Made by a program: the position numbers and the translations under genes
Shown: positions 31,705 through 38,509 of the stretch, piece by piece
Layout of the letters: every line of letters starts with the position of its first letter
Numbering within the stretch: the first letter of the stretch is position 1
DNA from: an uncultured Verrucomicrobiales bacterium
GTDB taxonomy: Bacteria; Verrucomicrobiota; Verrucomicrobiia; Limisphaerales; UBA1100
Assembly: GCA_913042895.1 (NCBI GenBank)
Contig: CAJWMQ010000009.1
Location: 1 to 38,509, forward strand
Length of the DNA stretch: 38,509 nt
Reading direction: 5' to 3'
The notes under the pieces: model-generated
Database searches by the model: none
What the model was told of the DNA's origin: nothing
Seen by the model: only the letters and a program-made list of their open reading frames with translations

Positions 31705-33128
31705 CAGCCGTTCAGGATTTTTGCCAATAATTCCCCCACCATCTGTGGGTTTGCCTTACCGCGGCTGGCCTTCATCACTTGGCCCTTAAGAAAATTCAGT
31801 GCAGCTTCTTTGCCGCTTCGAAAATCATCCGCCGGCCCGGGGTTAGCCTCAATTGCTTCGCGGCAAAACGCCTCCAGCTCCCCGGAGTCACTCACCTGGG
31901 AAAGCCCCTTCTCCTCCACTATAGTCGCGGGCGATTTTCCGCTTGCGAACATTTCGGCAAAGACTTCCTGCGCGATCTTGCTGCTGATTTGTCCTCCTTC
32001 CACGAGCCCAATCAATTCACCTATTGCCACAGCGGGAAATTTCAGATTCACCACCGATGTCTCGGTTTCCACCAGCTTGGCTTGCAGATTATTAATCACC
32101 CAATTCGCCGCTTGCTTGGGATTATTCAATCCTTTCGCAGCTTCCTCAAAATAATTCCCTAACGCAGCATCCCCCACGAACACGTCGGCGTCGCCTGTAG
32201 GCAATTCATACTGCTCCATCAACCGGCGCTTGCGGGCTAGCGGCAGTTCCACCACCTCTTCGCGGATCGTCGCCAGCCATTCCTCGGAGGGCCGATGCGG
32301 CATGAGGTCCGGGTCCGGAAAATATCGGTAATCATGCGCGTCTTCTTTCGTGCGCATGCTGTCCGTAATGCCGGCGTCATCATCCCAACGCCGTGTTTCC
32401 TGCACAAGCTGACCGCCCTCCTCCAGCACTTCAATTTGTCGGGCAATTTCGTATTCCGCCGCGCGCCGCACGCCGCTGAAGGAATTCATATTTTTGATCT
32501 CAATCTTTTCGCCCAACTCCTGCTGTCCTTTGGGCCGAACGCTAATGTTCACGTCGCATCGCACCTGGCCCTTTTCCATGTCGCAGTCACTCACACCGCC
32601 GTACTCAAGAATGCTCTTGAGGGCGTTCAGATATTCATAAGCCATGTCCCCGCTGGTAATGTCCGGCTCGGTCACAATCTCAAGCAACGGCACTCCCGCC
32701 CGGTTGAAATCAACCCCACTGTAATCGGCAAAATGAAAACTCTTGCCCACATCCTCCTCCAAGTGGGCGCGATTGATCCGCACGGATTCCAGCTCCTCAC
32801 CCAGCTCGAATTCTACAAAACCGGTGATGGTGGATGGAAAATCCAACTGGGTGAGCTGATAATTCTTGGGATTGTCCGGGTAAAAATAATTTTTCCGGTC
32901 CCATTTGGCATAGCCCGGCACATCGCAATTCAGGAGAAAACCGGTCAGTGCCGTTAAGCGCAACGCCTCGGCATTGGGCACTGGCAATACGCCGGGTAGC
33001 CCAAGACAAACCGGGCAAACGTTGGTGTTGGCGTCTGCTCCGTATTCATTGGCGCAGCCGCACCACATCTTCGTGCACGTCTTCAACTGCACATGCGTTT
33101 CCAGACCGATGACAGCTTCGTATTCCAT
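31704..33128 (-). CDS. gatB: Asp/Glu-tRNA(Asn/Gln) amidotransferase subunit B
   Basis: A 474-residue subunit that phosphorylates the misacylated Glu-tRNA(Gln) or Asp-tRNA(Asn) and binds its acceptor. Signatures are EYEAVIGLETHVQLKT, the zinc site WCGC...CPVCLGLPG, YFYPDNPKNYQLTQ, VGKSFHFADYSGVDFNRAGV (20 residues), KIEIKNMNSF, RSMRTKEDAHDYRYFPDPDL (except the first two residues) and a C-terminal Yqey-like helical domain ending RGKANPQMVGELL. The ATG at 33128 gives the standard start; the track's earlier start adds ten residues inside gatA. It overlaps gatA by one base. Confidence 0.96.
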   Translation of the reverse strand: MEYEAVIGLETHVQLKTCTKMWCGCANEYGADANTNVCPVCLGLPGVLPVPNAEALRLTALTGFLLNCDVPGYAKWDRKNYFYPDNPKNYQLTQLDFPSTITGFVEFELGEELESVRINRAHLEEDVGKSFHFADYSGVDFNRAGVPLLEIVTEPDITSGDMAYEYLNALKSILEYGGVSDCDMEKGQVRCDVNISVRPKGQQELGEKIEIKNMNSFSGVRRAAEYEIARQIEVLEEGGQLVQETRRWDDDAGITDSMRTKEDAHDYRYFPDPDLMPHRPSEEWLATIREEVVELPLARKRRLMEQYELPTGDADVFVGDAALGNYFEEAAKGLNNPKQAANWVINNLQAKLVETETSVVNLKFPAVAIGELIGLVEGGQISSKIAQEVFAEMFASGKSPATIVEEKGLSQVSDSGELEAFCREAIEANPGPADDFRSGKEAALNFLKGQVMKASRGKANPQMVGELLAKILNG

Positions 33129-34582
33129 TAGTCCAGATTCGGTCGATGCGTATGCCAATCCGTGGCTTGTTCATAGGCATGCGCCGCCCGCAGTAGATCC
33201 GGTTCCCCAAACGGTTTACCCAACAGTTGTAAACCAATCGGCAATCCAGCTTCAGAAAAACCACAAGGCACACTGATGCCGCACAAGCCGGCAAGATTGC
33301 AGGAAATAGTGTAGATATCGGAAAGATACATCTGCAGCGGATCGCCCACCTTTTCACCAATCTTGAACGCCGGCGTAGGCGTGGTGGGGCTGGCAATCAA
33401 GTCGACCTCTTCAAAGGCCTTCAGGAAATCCTGCCGAATCAGGGTGCGGACCTTTTGCGCCCGTAAATAGTAGGCATCGTAATACCCACTACTCAACACA
33501 TAGGTGCCCAAGATTATCCGGCGCTTCACTTCCTCACCAAAGCCGGCTCCGCGCGTCTTACGATTCATCTCCTCTGGATCAGCCCCATCCAGGCGCGCCC
33601 CATAACGCACGCCTTCAAATCGCGCCAAATTCGCCGAGGCCTCGGCCGTGGCTATAATGTAATAGGTGGCAATGGCGTACTCCGTGTGCGGCAACGAAAT
33701 CTCCTTTACCTCAGCCCCAAGTGACTCCAATTGTTTTACCGCCGCATCGGTGGCCGCCTTGACCTCTGGATCCATTCCTTGCACCTGATATTCACGTGGT
33801 AACCCTATGCGAAGGCCTTTGACTTCGCCAGATAGTGCCGCGCTGTAATCCGGCACCGGCTCGGGGACATTCGTGGAATCCCGATCATCGGATCCCGCGA
33901 TCACCTGCAATAACGTCGCTGCGTCACGTACATCCTTGGTGAAAGGCCCCACTTGATCGAGCGAAGAGGCAAACGCTACCAGCCCGTAACGCGAAACACG
34001 CCCATAAGTCGGCTTCAATCCCACGCAACCACACAAAGCCGCGGGCTGGCGTATGGATCCGCCGGTATCACTGCCCAGCGAGGCAATACATTCGTCGGCC
34101 GCCACCGCCACCGCACTGCCGCCACTGGAACCCCCAGGAATACAATCAGTGTTCCAAGGATTGCGGGCCGGACCGAATGCGGAATTTTCATTGGAACTGC
34201 CCATGGCGAACTCGTCCATGTTCAGGCGGCCAAAAACGACAGCCCCCGCGGCGCGCAATTTCTGAATCACCGTGGCATCATAAGGGCTATTGAATTCGCC
34301 CAGAATTTTGCTGGCACAATTTAGCGGCTGATCCTTAACCGCCAATACATCCTTAACCGCCACCGGCACGCCAAGCATTGGCAGGTCTTCGCCCGCGGCG
34401 CGCGACTGATCCGCGGCATCCGCCTGCGCCAGAGCATCAGCAGCATCAACGCTAATAAAAGCATTGAGCCGGTCATCCACTTTTTCTACACGATCCAAAC
34501 AAGCCTGCGTGGCCTCCCGAGAACTCAGCTCTCCAGCGCGCAATTGCTCAAGCAACTGATGAATCGTTAGGAAGTGCGCCAT
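33128..34582 (-). CDS. gatA: Asp/Glu-tRNA(Asn/Gln) amidotransferase subunit A
   Basis: A 484-residue amidase-signature enzyme that releases ammonia from glutamine for the GatB reaction. The catalytic Ser-cisSer-Lys triad lies in [11 protein letters not shown] (Lys) and in [16 protein letters not shown] with [14 protein letters not shown] (Ser and nucleophile). Other landmarks are [14 protein letters not shown] and [20 protein letters not shown]. The length is normal. Its position between gatC and gatB, nearly without gaps, gives the full GatCAB set in stoichiometric order. Confidence 0.97.
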   Translation of the reverse strand: MAHFLTIHQLLEQLRAGELSSREATQACLDRVEKVDDRLNAFISVDAADALAQADAADQSRAAGEDLPMLGVPVAVKDVLAVKDQPLNCASKILGEFNSPYDATVIQKLRAAGAVVFGRLNMDEFAMGSSNENSAFGPARNPWNTDCIPGGSSGGSAVAVAADECIASLGSDTGGSIRQPAALCGCVGLKPTYGRVSRYGLVAFASSLDQVGPFTKDVRDAATLLQVIAGSDDRDSTNVPEPVPDYSAALSGEVKGLRIGLPREYQVQGMDPEVKAATDAAVKQLESLGAEVKEISLPHTEYAIATYYIIATAEASANLARFEGVRYGARLDGADPEEMNRKTRGAGFGEEVKRRIILGTYVLSSGYYDAYYLRAQKVRTLIRQDFLKAFEEVDLIASPTTPTPAFKIGEKVGDPLQMYLSDIYTISCNLAGLCGISVPCGFSEAGLPIGLQLLGKPFGEPDLLRAAHAYEQATDWHTHRPNLD

Positions 34583-34584
34583 GA

Positions 34585-34863
34585 TTACTCGACGATCTTG
34601 GGCACCACAAAAAGGCCATTGGCTGTCTTCGGCGCATTCCGAAGGGCTTCTTCCTGGGAAAGGGATTCGCGCGGCTCATCCTCACGCATCACATTGCTCA
34701 ACGGCGTGGCATGCGCAGTGGGCTCCACATCGGAAACATCCAGCTCATTGAGCTTCTCTACATATTGCAGCACCTCGCCCAACTGCGGGGCCAGTCGCTG
34801 CTCCTCCTCAGGCGTCAATTCAATGCGGGCCAGCTTGACCGCGCGGGACAAATCCATCTCCAT
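34585..34863 (-). CDS. gatC: Asp/Glu-tRNA(Asn/Gln) amidotransferase subunit C
   Basis: A 92-residue small subunit that wraps around GatA and GatB and stabilises the complex. It has the usual [20 protein letters not shown] and [20 protein letters not shown] start region and ends with [17 protein letters not shown]. The ATG at 34863 or 34857 gives the family N terminus; the longer ORF on the track runs back into the HPr gene. It is two bases from gatA and one base from the HPr stop. Confidence 0.95.
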   Translation of the reverse strand: MEMDLSRAVKLARIELTPEEEQRLAPQLGEVLQYVEKLNELDVSDVEPTAHATPLSNVMREDEPRESLSQEEALRNAPKTANGLFVVPKIVE

Positions 34864-34864
34864 T

Positions 34865-35158
34865 TTAGGCCTCGTTGAATTTGCTTTCCACGAGCGTCTG
34901 AATGGCATCGGCCGCTTTCTCGGCATCGTCGCCTTGCGCCTCGACCACCAGAGTTGTTCCCTGTCCAGCCGCCAAGGTCATCAGGCCCATGATGCTTTTT
35001 CCATTCACCGAATCTTCACCCTTGGTCACAATTATTTCGGACGAAAAGGTGTTAGCCGTGCGGACGAACGCCGCGGCGGGACGGGCATGCAAGCCGGTTT
35101 GGTTTTGAATCACCAATTCTCGAACCACACTCTGACCATTACTGCCTGCCATTGTCAT
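34865..35158 (-). CDS. HPr family phosphocarrier protein
   Basis: A 97-residue HPr with both regulatory sites: the phospho-histidine in NQTGLHARPAAAFV (His24 here) and the serine in NGKSIMGLMTLAAGQG (Ser55 here, equal to Ser46 of B. subtilis HPr). The second is the target of HPr kinase, whose gene is next upstream. No enzyme I or EII gene is in the window, so it may serve in regulation rather than sugar transport. Start ATG 35158 or 35152; both give a short tail before RELVIQNQ. It is followed by gatC after one base, suggesting coexpression. Confidence 0.92.
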   Translation of the reverse strand: MTMAGSNGQSVVRELVIQNQTGLHARPAAAFVRTANTFSSEIIVTKGEDSVNGKSIMGLMTLAAGQGTTLVVEAQGDDAEKAADAIQTLVESKFNEA

Positions 35159-35201
35159 GCGAGATACGATTGTCCGGAAATCAGCCTTTGATAGCGAGAA
35201 T

Positions 35202-36149
35202 TTATTCAGAGCCCTCGCGCGCCATCTGGGCAATCAGGCGTTTATTCAATTCTTCAGCGGGATTATGCCCCGATCGCTTGAGCTTATTTTGAAAGGCAGC
35301 CACCTCCACTAGGCGTGCAATATCGCGCCCCGGTCGGACCGGAATGGTGATGTGCGGAACCCGCACACCCAAAACCTCGGTGGTTTCATCCTCCATTCCC
35401 AGGCGATCCACCTCATCCACATCACCCCATTCGCGCAGTGTCACAATGAGGTCCAGCTGTTTTTCGCGACGGATACTTTTCACGCCGAACATGGCCCCCA
35501 CATCAATGATACCGATGCCGCGCACTTCCATGTGGTCACGCGTCACGCTAGCACTGGTACCAATTACCACACGGCCATCAATGAGCTTGAGCTTGGTGAC
35601 ATCATCGGCCACGAGACTATATCCCCGTTCCACAAGCGCCAACACACATTCACTTTTTCCGATACCACTTTCGCCTTTCACAATCACTCCCACGCCGAGA
35701 ATATCCACCATGCTGCCGTGTTCCTGTCCGCGCGGCGCAAACAGATCCTCCAGCGCGAGCGTGGCGCGGTTAATAAACTTCATGGTAATCAACGGACTGC
35801 GGAAGACCGGAATCGAAAGTCTGTCCGCCAAGGCAAGAAACTCCTTGTCCGGACGAAGGTTCCTGGAAAACACCACCCCGGGAATCTTACAACGGCACAC
35901 CTGCTCAAAGCGCTCTAGGCGTTCTTCCTTGGCAAGCGATTTCAGATAAGTCGCCTCAGCCGAGCCAATGGTTTGAATGCGTTTGTTAGCAAAATATTTG
36001 GTGAATCCCGCCAAAGCCAAGCCGGGGCGATTGACCGTCGGTTCCTTAATAATGCGCTTCAAGCCATCCGCTCCAGCCAACAAATGCAGCCCCAGAGACG
36101 ATGCATTTTCCAAGTAAAACTGCTCAACGGATATCTTCGGCGTTTTCAT
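35202..36149 (-). CDS. hprK: HPr kinase/phosphorylase
   Basis: A 315-residue bifunctional enzyme that phosphorylates HPr on serine with ATP and removes the phosphate again. The N-terminal MurF-like domain reads VEQFYLENASSLGLHLLAG and NRPGLALAGFTKYF. The C-terminal catalytic domain has the P-loop VKGESGIGKSECVLAL, VADDVTKLKL and the family signature MEVRGIGIIDVGAMFG, then RPGRDIARLVEVAAFQNKLK. The start shares one base with the lptB stop (TAATG). An hprK-HPr pair beside lptB is known in several Gram-negative lineages, where it is thought to link carbon status to other processes. Confidence 0.95.
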   Translation of the reverse strand: MKTPKISVEQFYLENASSLGLHLLAGADGLKRIIKEPTVNRPGLALAGFTKYFANKRIQTIGSAEATYLKSLAKEERLERFEQVCRCKIPGVVFSRNLRPDKEFLALADRLSIPVFRSPLITMKFINRATLALEDLFAPRGQEHGSMVDILGVGVIVKGESGIGKSECVLALVERGYSLVADDVTKLKLIDGRVVIGTSASVTRDHMEVRGIGIIDVGAMFGVKSIRREKQLDLIVTLREWGDVDEVDRLGMEDETTEVLGVRVPHITIPVRPGRDIARLVEVAAFQNKLKRSGHNPAEELNKRLIAQMAREGSE

Positions 36150-36871
36150 TAGATGTTGAATTCCGGCCCGAGGTAAATCTCGCGTGCCTTGGGATCTTCC
36201 ACAAGTTTTTCTGCATCACCCTCCAGTATCACCCGGCCCTGATGGATCAGGTAAGCGCGATCGACCATCTTGAGCGTTTCGCGTACGTTATGGTCCGTGA
36301 TCAAAATCCCGAGGCCACGTTCCCGTAATCGTCGGACAATCTTTTGCACTTCATAAACCGCAATGGGATCAATCCCTGCAAACGGTTCATCCAGGAGCAG
36401 CAGCTTCGGATTAGTCACCAAAGCACGGGTAATCTCCAGCCGGCGTTTCTCGCCGCCACTCAGCTGATACGCTTTACTGTCTGACAAACTGCTCAGATCC
36501 AATTCATCCAGAAGACTCTTCAGGCGCAATTGCCGTTCCGCCGTGCCAATGTCGCAAGTCTCGAGAATCGCGAGGATATTCTCCTTCACCGTCAGCTTAC
36601 GAAACACCGAAGGCTCCTGAGTGAGATAGCCAATCCCCGCCCGCGCCCGTTCGTGCATGGGCAAATCCGTGATCTCTTCCTGCTCGAAAAGCACAACCCC
36701 CTCGTCCGGCCGCACGATACCCACAACCATGTTAAAGGTAGTGGTTTTCCCGGCGCCATTCGGCCCCAGCAAGCCAACAATCTCACCGGGGCTCACATGA
36801 ATGGACACTCCATCCACCACCCGGCGTTGGGCGTACTCTTTGGCGAGACCCTCCGTGGAGAGAAAATTCAT
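36149..36871 (-). CDS. lptB: LPS export ABC transporter ATP-binding protein LptB
   Basis: A 240-residue ATPase that drives lipopolysaccharide extraction from the inner membrane with LptFG. It has the Walker A loop GPNGAGKTTTFNMVVG, the LptB-type Q-loop YLTQEPSVFRKLTV, the signature LSGGEKRRLEITRAL, Walker B LLLLDEPFAGIDPIA and the switch ITDHNVRETL. The segment following the H-loop (DRAYLIHQGRVILEGDAEKL) is typical of LptB and not of branched-chain amino acid transporters. lptF and lptG are not in the window. It overlaps lptA as ATGA. Confidence 0.96.
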   Translation of the reverse strand: MNFLSTEGLAKEYAQRRVVDGVSIHVSPGEIVGLLGPNGAGKTTTFNMVVGIVRPDEGVVLFEQEEITDLPMHERARAGIGYLTQEPSVFRKLTVKENILAILETCDIGTAERQLRLKSLLDELDLSSLSDSKAYQLSGGEKRRLEITRALVTNPKLLLLDEPFAGIDPIAVYEVQKIVRRLRERGLGILITDHNVRETLKMVDRAYLIHQGRVILEGDAEKLVEDPKAREIYLGPEFNI

Positions 36872-37455
36872 TTATCCGAAGGCGGCTTGGGTTTCCCATC
36901 ATTTTCCAGCACCGCCTGCTTGGCCGAAAGAGAACCGGTAATCCGATTGTATTCGATCACCTTACCGATCAACACCCCCTGCTTGGTGTACAGCTTGGGG
37001 TTGATCGTCAGCACCAGAATCTCGGTGGCCGCCGTGTACAAAGCATGCCCGCCCACCGCACGGGTTTTATCTTTCTTGTTGATGATTTCCACATCGCCTT
37101 CGGCCAAAATACGGTCAATGTTTCCTCCCAGCCCAACCATAGGTACCACTGCCGGCTTGCCGCTTTCAATGGGCTTGGTGCCCACTCCTGATTTATTAGG
37201 CGTTGGTAAAACCGGTTTTTTGGGAGCCTTCTCCTTGTCGGAAAAATGAATGGTCAACTTGTCGCACAGCAAATCCATTTGCGCATCGATCACAACCACG
37301 TCGCCCTGATAAACCGCGATGTTTTTCTGCGGGTTGAACGTGAAGTTCTCCGCGGAGATCACCGTTTTCTCCGGTGCCTTGGGCTTCACCGCTGCCACGC
37401 CCGCACTCATGGTCATCATCCCCAGAAGCACCCAGTGTTTGATTACATTATTCAT
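36868..37455 (-). CDS. lptA: LptA/OstA-like periplasmic LPS transport protein
   Basis: A 195-residue protein with a signal peptide ([20 protein letters not shown], then AA) and an OstA-type beta-jellyroll: [40 protein letters not shown], then after a Pro/Lys-rich insertion [20 protein letters not shown] and [20 protein letters not shown]. In E. coli LptA bridges the periplasm for LPS between LptC and LptD. The insertion of about 35 residues in the middle ([17 protein letters not shown] region) is longer than usual. Position next to lptB and the lptC-like gene supports the assignment. Confidence 0.85.
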   Translation of the reverse strand: MNNVIKHWVLLGMMTMSAGVAAVKPKAPEKTVISAENFTFNPQKNIAVYQGDVVVIDAQMDLLCDKLTIHFSDKEKAPKKPVLPTPNKSGVGTKPIESGKPAVVPMVGLGGNIDRILAEGDVEIINKKDKTRAVGGHALYTAATEILVLTINPKLYTKQGVLIGKVIEYNRITGSLSAKQAVLENDGKPKPPSDK

Positions 37456-37891
37456 TCAGTGAAAATCCCTGTTTCGTCATGGTTCGCACATTGTTGCTGA
37501 TCACCAGCAGCGATGGGTTTTGCTGCCAAGAAAAACCGCGACCTTCCAGCACCGCGCCGCCATCGGCACGATACACCCGCATCGGCCCTGAAGAGGATGC
37601 CACGCGTGTGCGAAATTCAAAAAGACACGCTGGAGCCTCCATAATCAAGTCAACTTTTCGCTGCACTCCGTCGTATTTGTAGGTCTCCAGACGTGCTCCC
37701 TTAACCAACACCGTACCGTTCTTCTGTGGAATTGCCTGATCCCCAGTCAGCAACGAGGTAATCCGGCCTTTGGTTCGGTCGTATTCGGGAAATTTTATTC
37801 GCTTTTGAACCCCTTGCCCTGGAATCACTTGAGCCATAGCCCATCCGCCCAAAAGCAAGGCCAACCCAATTCCAATGTATCTATCGATCAC
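37448..37891 (-). CDS. LptC-like LPS export protein
   Basis: A 147-residue protein with an N-terminal hydrophobic anchor ([20 protein letters not shown]) and a beta-rich periplasmic part with [39 protein letters not shown] and [20 protein letters not shown]. LptC has low sequence conservation, and I call it on position (kdsC-x-lptA-lptB), size, anchor and fold pattern. It overlaps kdsC by 11 bases and lptA by 8. Confidence 0.7.
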   Translation of the reverse strand: MIDRYIGIGLALLLGGWAMAQVIPGQGVQKRIKFPEYDRTKGRITSLLTGDQAIPQKNGTVLVKGARLETYKYDGVQRKVDLIMEAPACLFEFRTRVASSSGPMRVYRADGGAVLEGRGFSWQQNPSLLVISNNVRTMTKQGFSLNE

Positions 37892-38429
37892 GATATCCCT
37901 CCGGATGCTTCAACCGACTGATAATAACACTCCACTTGCCCTGTGCACGGATAATCTTATCACAAACCTCCCGAACGGCCCCTTCGCCGCCCCTGGCTTT
38001 GGTGGTGTATTTAGCCGCGGTTTTTACATCTGTCCGCGCGTTGGCCACTGCGATGGGAAGCCCCACGCGCTGGAGCACCGCCAGATCATTGATGTCGTCA
38101 CTCATGAAACAGGCGTCAGCCCAAGTGAGTTTGGCTTTCTTTAGTACCGCCTCAACCGCCGCGACTTTGGGCAGGGATTTCTGCCAGAGATAATCCACCT
38201 TCAGTTCCTTAGCCCTGGCCGTGGTCGCCGCTGATTTGCGGTTGGAAATCCATCCCACTGGAATGCCCACATGTTGCAGCAACCGTAACCCCATGCCGTC
38301 TTGAATATTAAATTGCTTGAACTCGGTTTTGCCATTCAACATGACCGTGGCATTGGTCAGCACCCCATCCACATCCGTTAGGAAAATCTTCACGCGCTTG
38401 AAATGCGCCGCTGTTGTTTTTCGACTCAT
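37881..38429 (-). CDS. kdsC: 3-deoxy-D-manno-octulosonate 8-phosphate phosphatase KdsC
   Basis: A 182-residue HAD-family phosphatase that releases Kdo from Kdo-8-phosphate. It contains the nucleophile motif [38 protein letters not shown], the motif II region [17 protein letters not shown] and the acidic motif [20 protein letters not shown]. The usual Gly before the Asp pair (GDDxND) is Ser here, a modest change. Its ATG overlaps the kdsA stop (ATGA) and its end overlaps the lptC-like gene. Confidence 0.93.
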   Translation of the reverse strand: MSRKTTAAHFKRVKIFLTDVDGVLTNATVMLNGKTEFKQFNIQDGMGLRLLQHVGIPVGWISNRKSAATTARAKELKVDYLWQKSLPKVAAVEAVLKKAKLTWADACFMSDDINDLAVLQRVGLPIAVANARTDVKTAAKYTTKARGGEGAVREVCDKIIRAQGKWSVIISRLKHPEGYRDR

Positions 38430-38509
38430 TGAACCGCCTGATGCACCTTTACCAATTGCTCCAGCACCCTGGGCATTTGCCTAATGGGAATCATATTCGG
38501 CCCGTCGCT
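38426..38509 (-). CDS. kdsA: 3-deoxy-8-phosphooctulonate synthase, C-terminal end (5' part outside window)
   Basis: Only the last 27 codons are inside the window and they are too short for the ORF track. They read SDGPNMIPIRQMPRVLEQLV and end VHQAVQ. The SDGPNMIPI element matches the C terminus of KdsA, which condenses phosphoenolpyruvate with arabinose-5-phosphate. The stop overlaps the kdsC ATG as ATGA, and kdsA followed by kdsC is a natural pair. Confidence 0.8.
   Translation of the reverse strand, partial: SDGPNMIPIRQMPRVLEQLVKVHQAVQ

Noticed and set aside
32295-32957. Plus-strand ORF of 220 codons opposite gatB
   Set aside because: Antisense shadow of a conserved gene.
35344-35949. Two overlapping plus-strand ORFs of 201 and 188 codons opposite hprK
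   Set aside because: They lie wholly within hprK on the opposite strand, have Ser/Thr- or His-rich shadow composition and no motif.
1-38509. tRNA, rRNA, CRISPR, insertion sequence, prophage or toxin-antitoxin elements
   Set aside because: No cloverleaf, repeat-spacer array, transposase, integrase or terminal inverted repeat could be supported anywhere in the window.

Overview
The window is a dense, almost gap-free stretch of bacterial chromosome carrying 44 supportable protein genes, two of them cut by the window ends. I see no rRNA, tRNA, insertion sequence, prophage or CRISPR array, and no gene-free stretch longer than about 100 bases. The organism is a diderm: it has kdsA, kdsC, lptA, lptB and lptC-like genes for lipopolysaccharide. 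It charges Gln-tRNA and/or Asn-tRNA through GatCAB, and it carries HPr and HPr kinase with no phosphotransferase genes in view. This mix, the weak Shine-Dalgarno sites, the LacI and Gfo/Idh/MocA genes and the Asn/Thr-rich exported protein point to the PVC group, most likely Verrucomicrobiota. That placement is inference, because no marker tree could be run.

Layout. 1-4.3 kb: the end of a Gfo/Idh/MocA oxidoreductase converges on a MidA-type methyltransferase; divergent from midA runs a tlyA-nadK-lacI operon. 4.3-9.5 kb, minus strand: a MoeB/ThiF-rhodanese protein, nusB, a PHP phosphoesterase, ftsY, ribD and ribE. 9.5-11.6 kb, plus strand: purine nucleoside phosphorylase and cytidine deaminase (nucleoside salvage), then a LysR regulator. 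11.6-14.6 kb, minus strand: proB, mazG and an M29 aminopeptidase. 14.6-15.7 kb: an M42 peptidase. 15.7-17.2 kb, minus strand: two unassigned genes. 17.2-25.9 kb, plus strand: recG, a DUF2270-like membrane protein, hisC, argA, a small anchored protein, an L,D-transpeptidase, proA and an ATP-grasp-like protein. 25.9-29.4 kb, minus strand: an HTH-metallo-beta-lactamase fusion, ilvN, ilvC and a GspC/PilP-like exported protein. 29.4-30.3 kb: an exported TPR protein. 30.3-38.5 kb, minus strand: one long operon-like run, kdsA-kdsC-lptC-lptA-lptB-hprK-HPr-gatC-gatA-gatB-mpl.

How the genes work together. Proline (proB, proA), arginine (argA), branched-chain (ilvN, ilvC) and histidine/aromatic (hisC) steps are scattered rather than clustered by pathway. 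The last operon makes Kdo, exports lipopolysaccharide, recycles murein peptide (mpl) and charges tRNA. Genes within runs mostly overlap by 1-11 bases (ATGA, TAATG, TGATG), so translational coupling is likely.

The main new signal is at gene ends. All six tail-to-tail gene pairs overlap or abut at their stop codons, and each junction sits in or beside an inverted repeat. The clearest is a 9-bp stem at 11635-11660. A separate 15-bp hairpin after ilvC pairs fully only in the minus-strand RNA. No obviously novel defence or mobile system is present.
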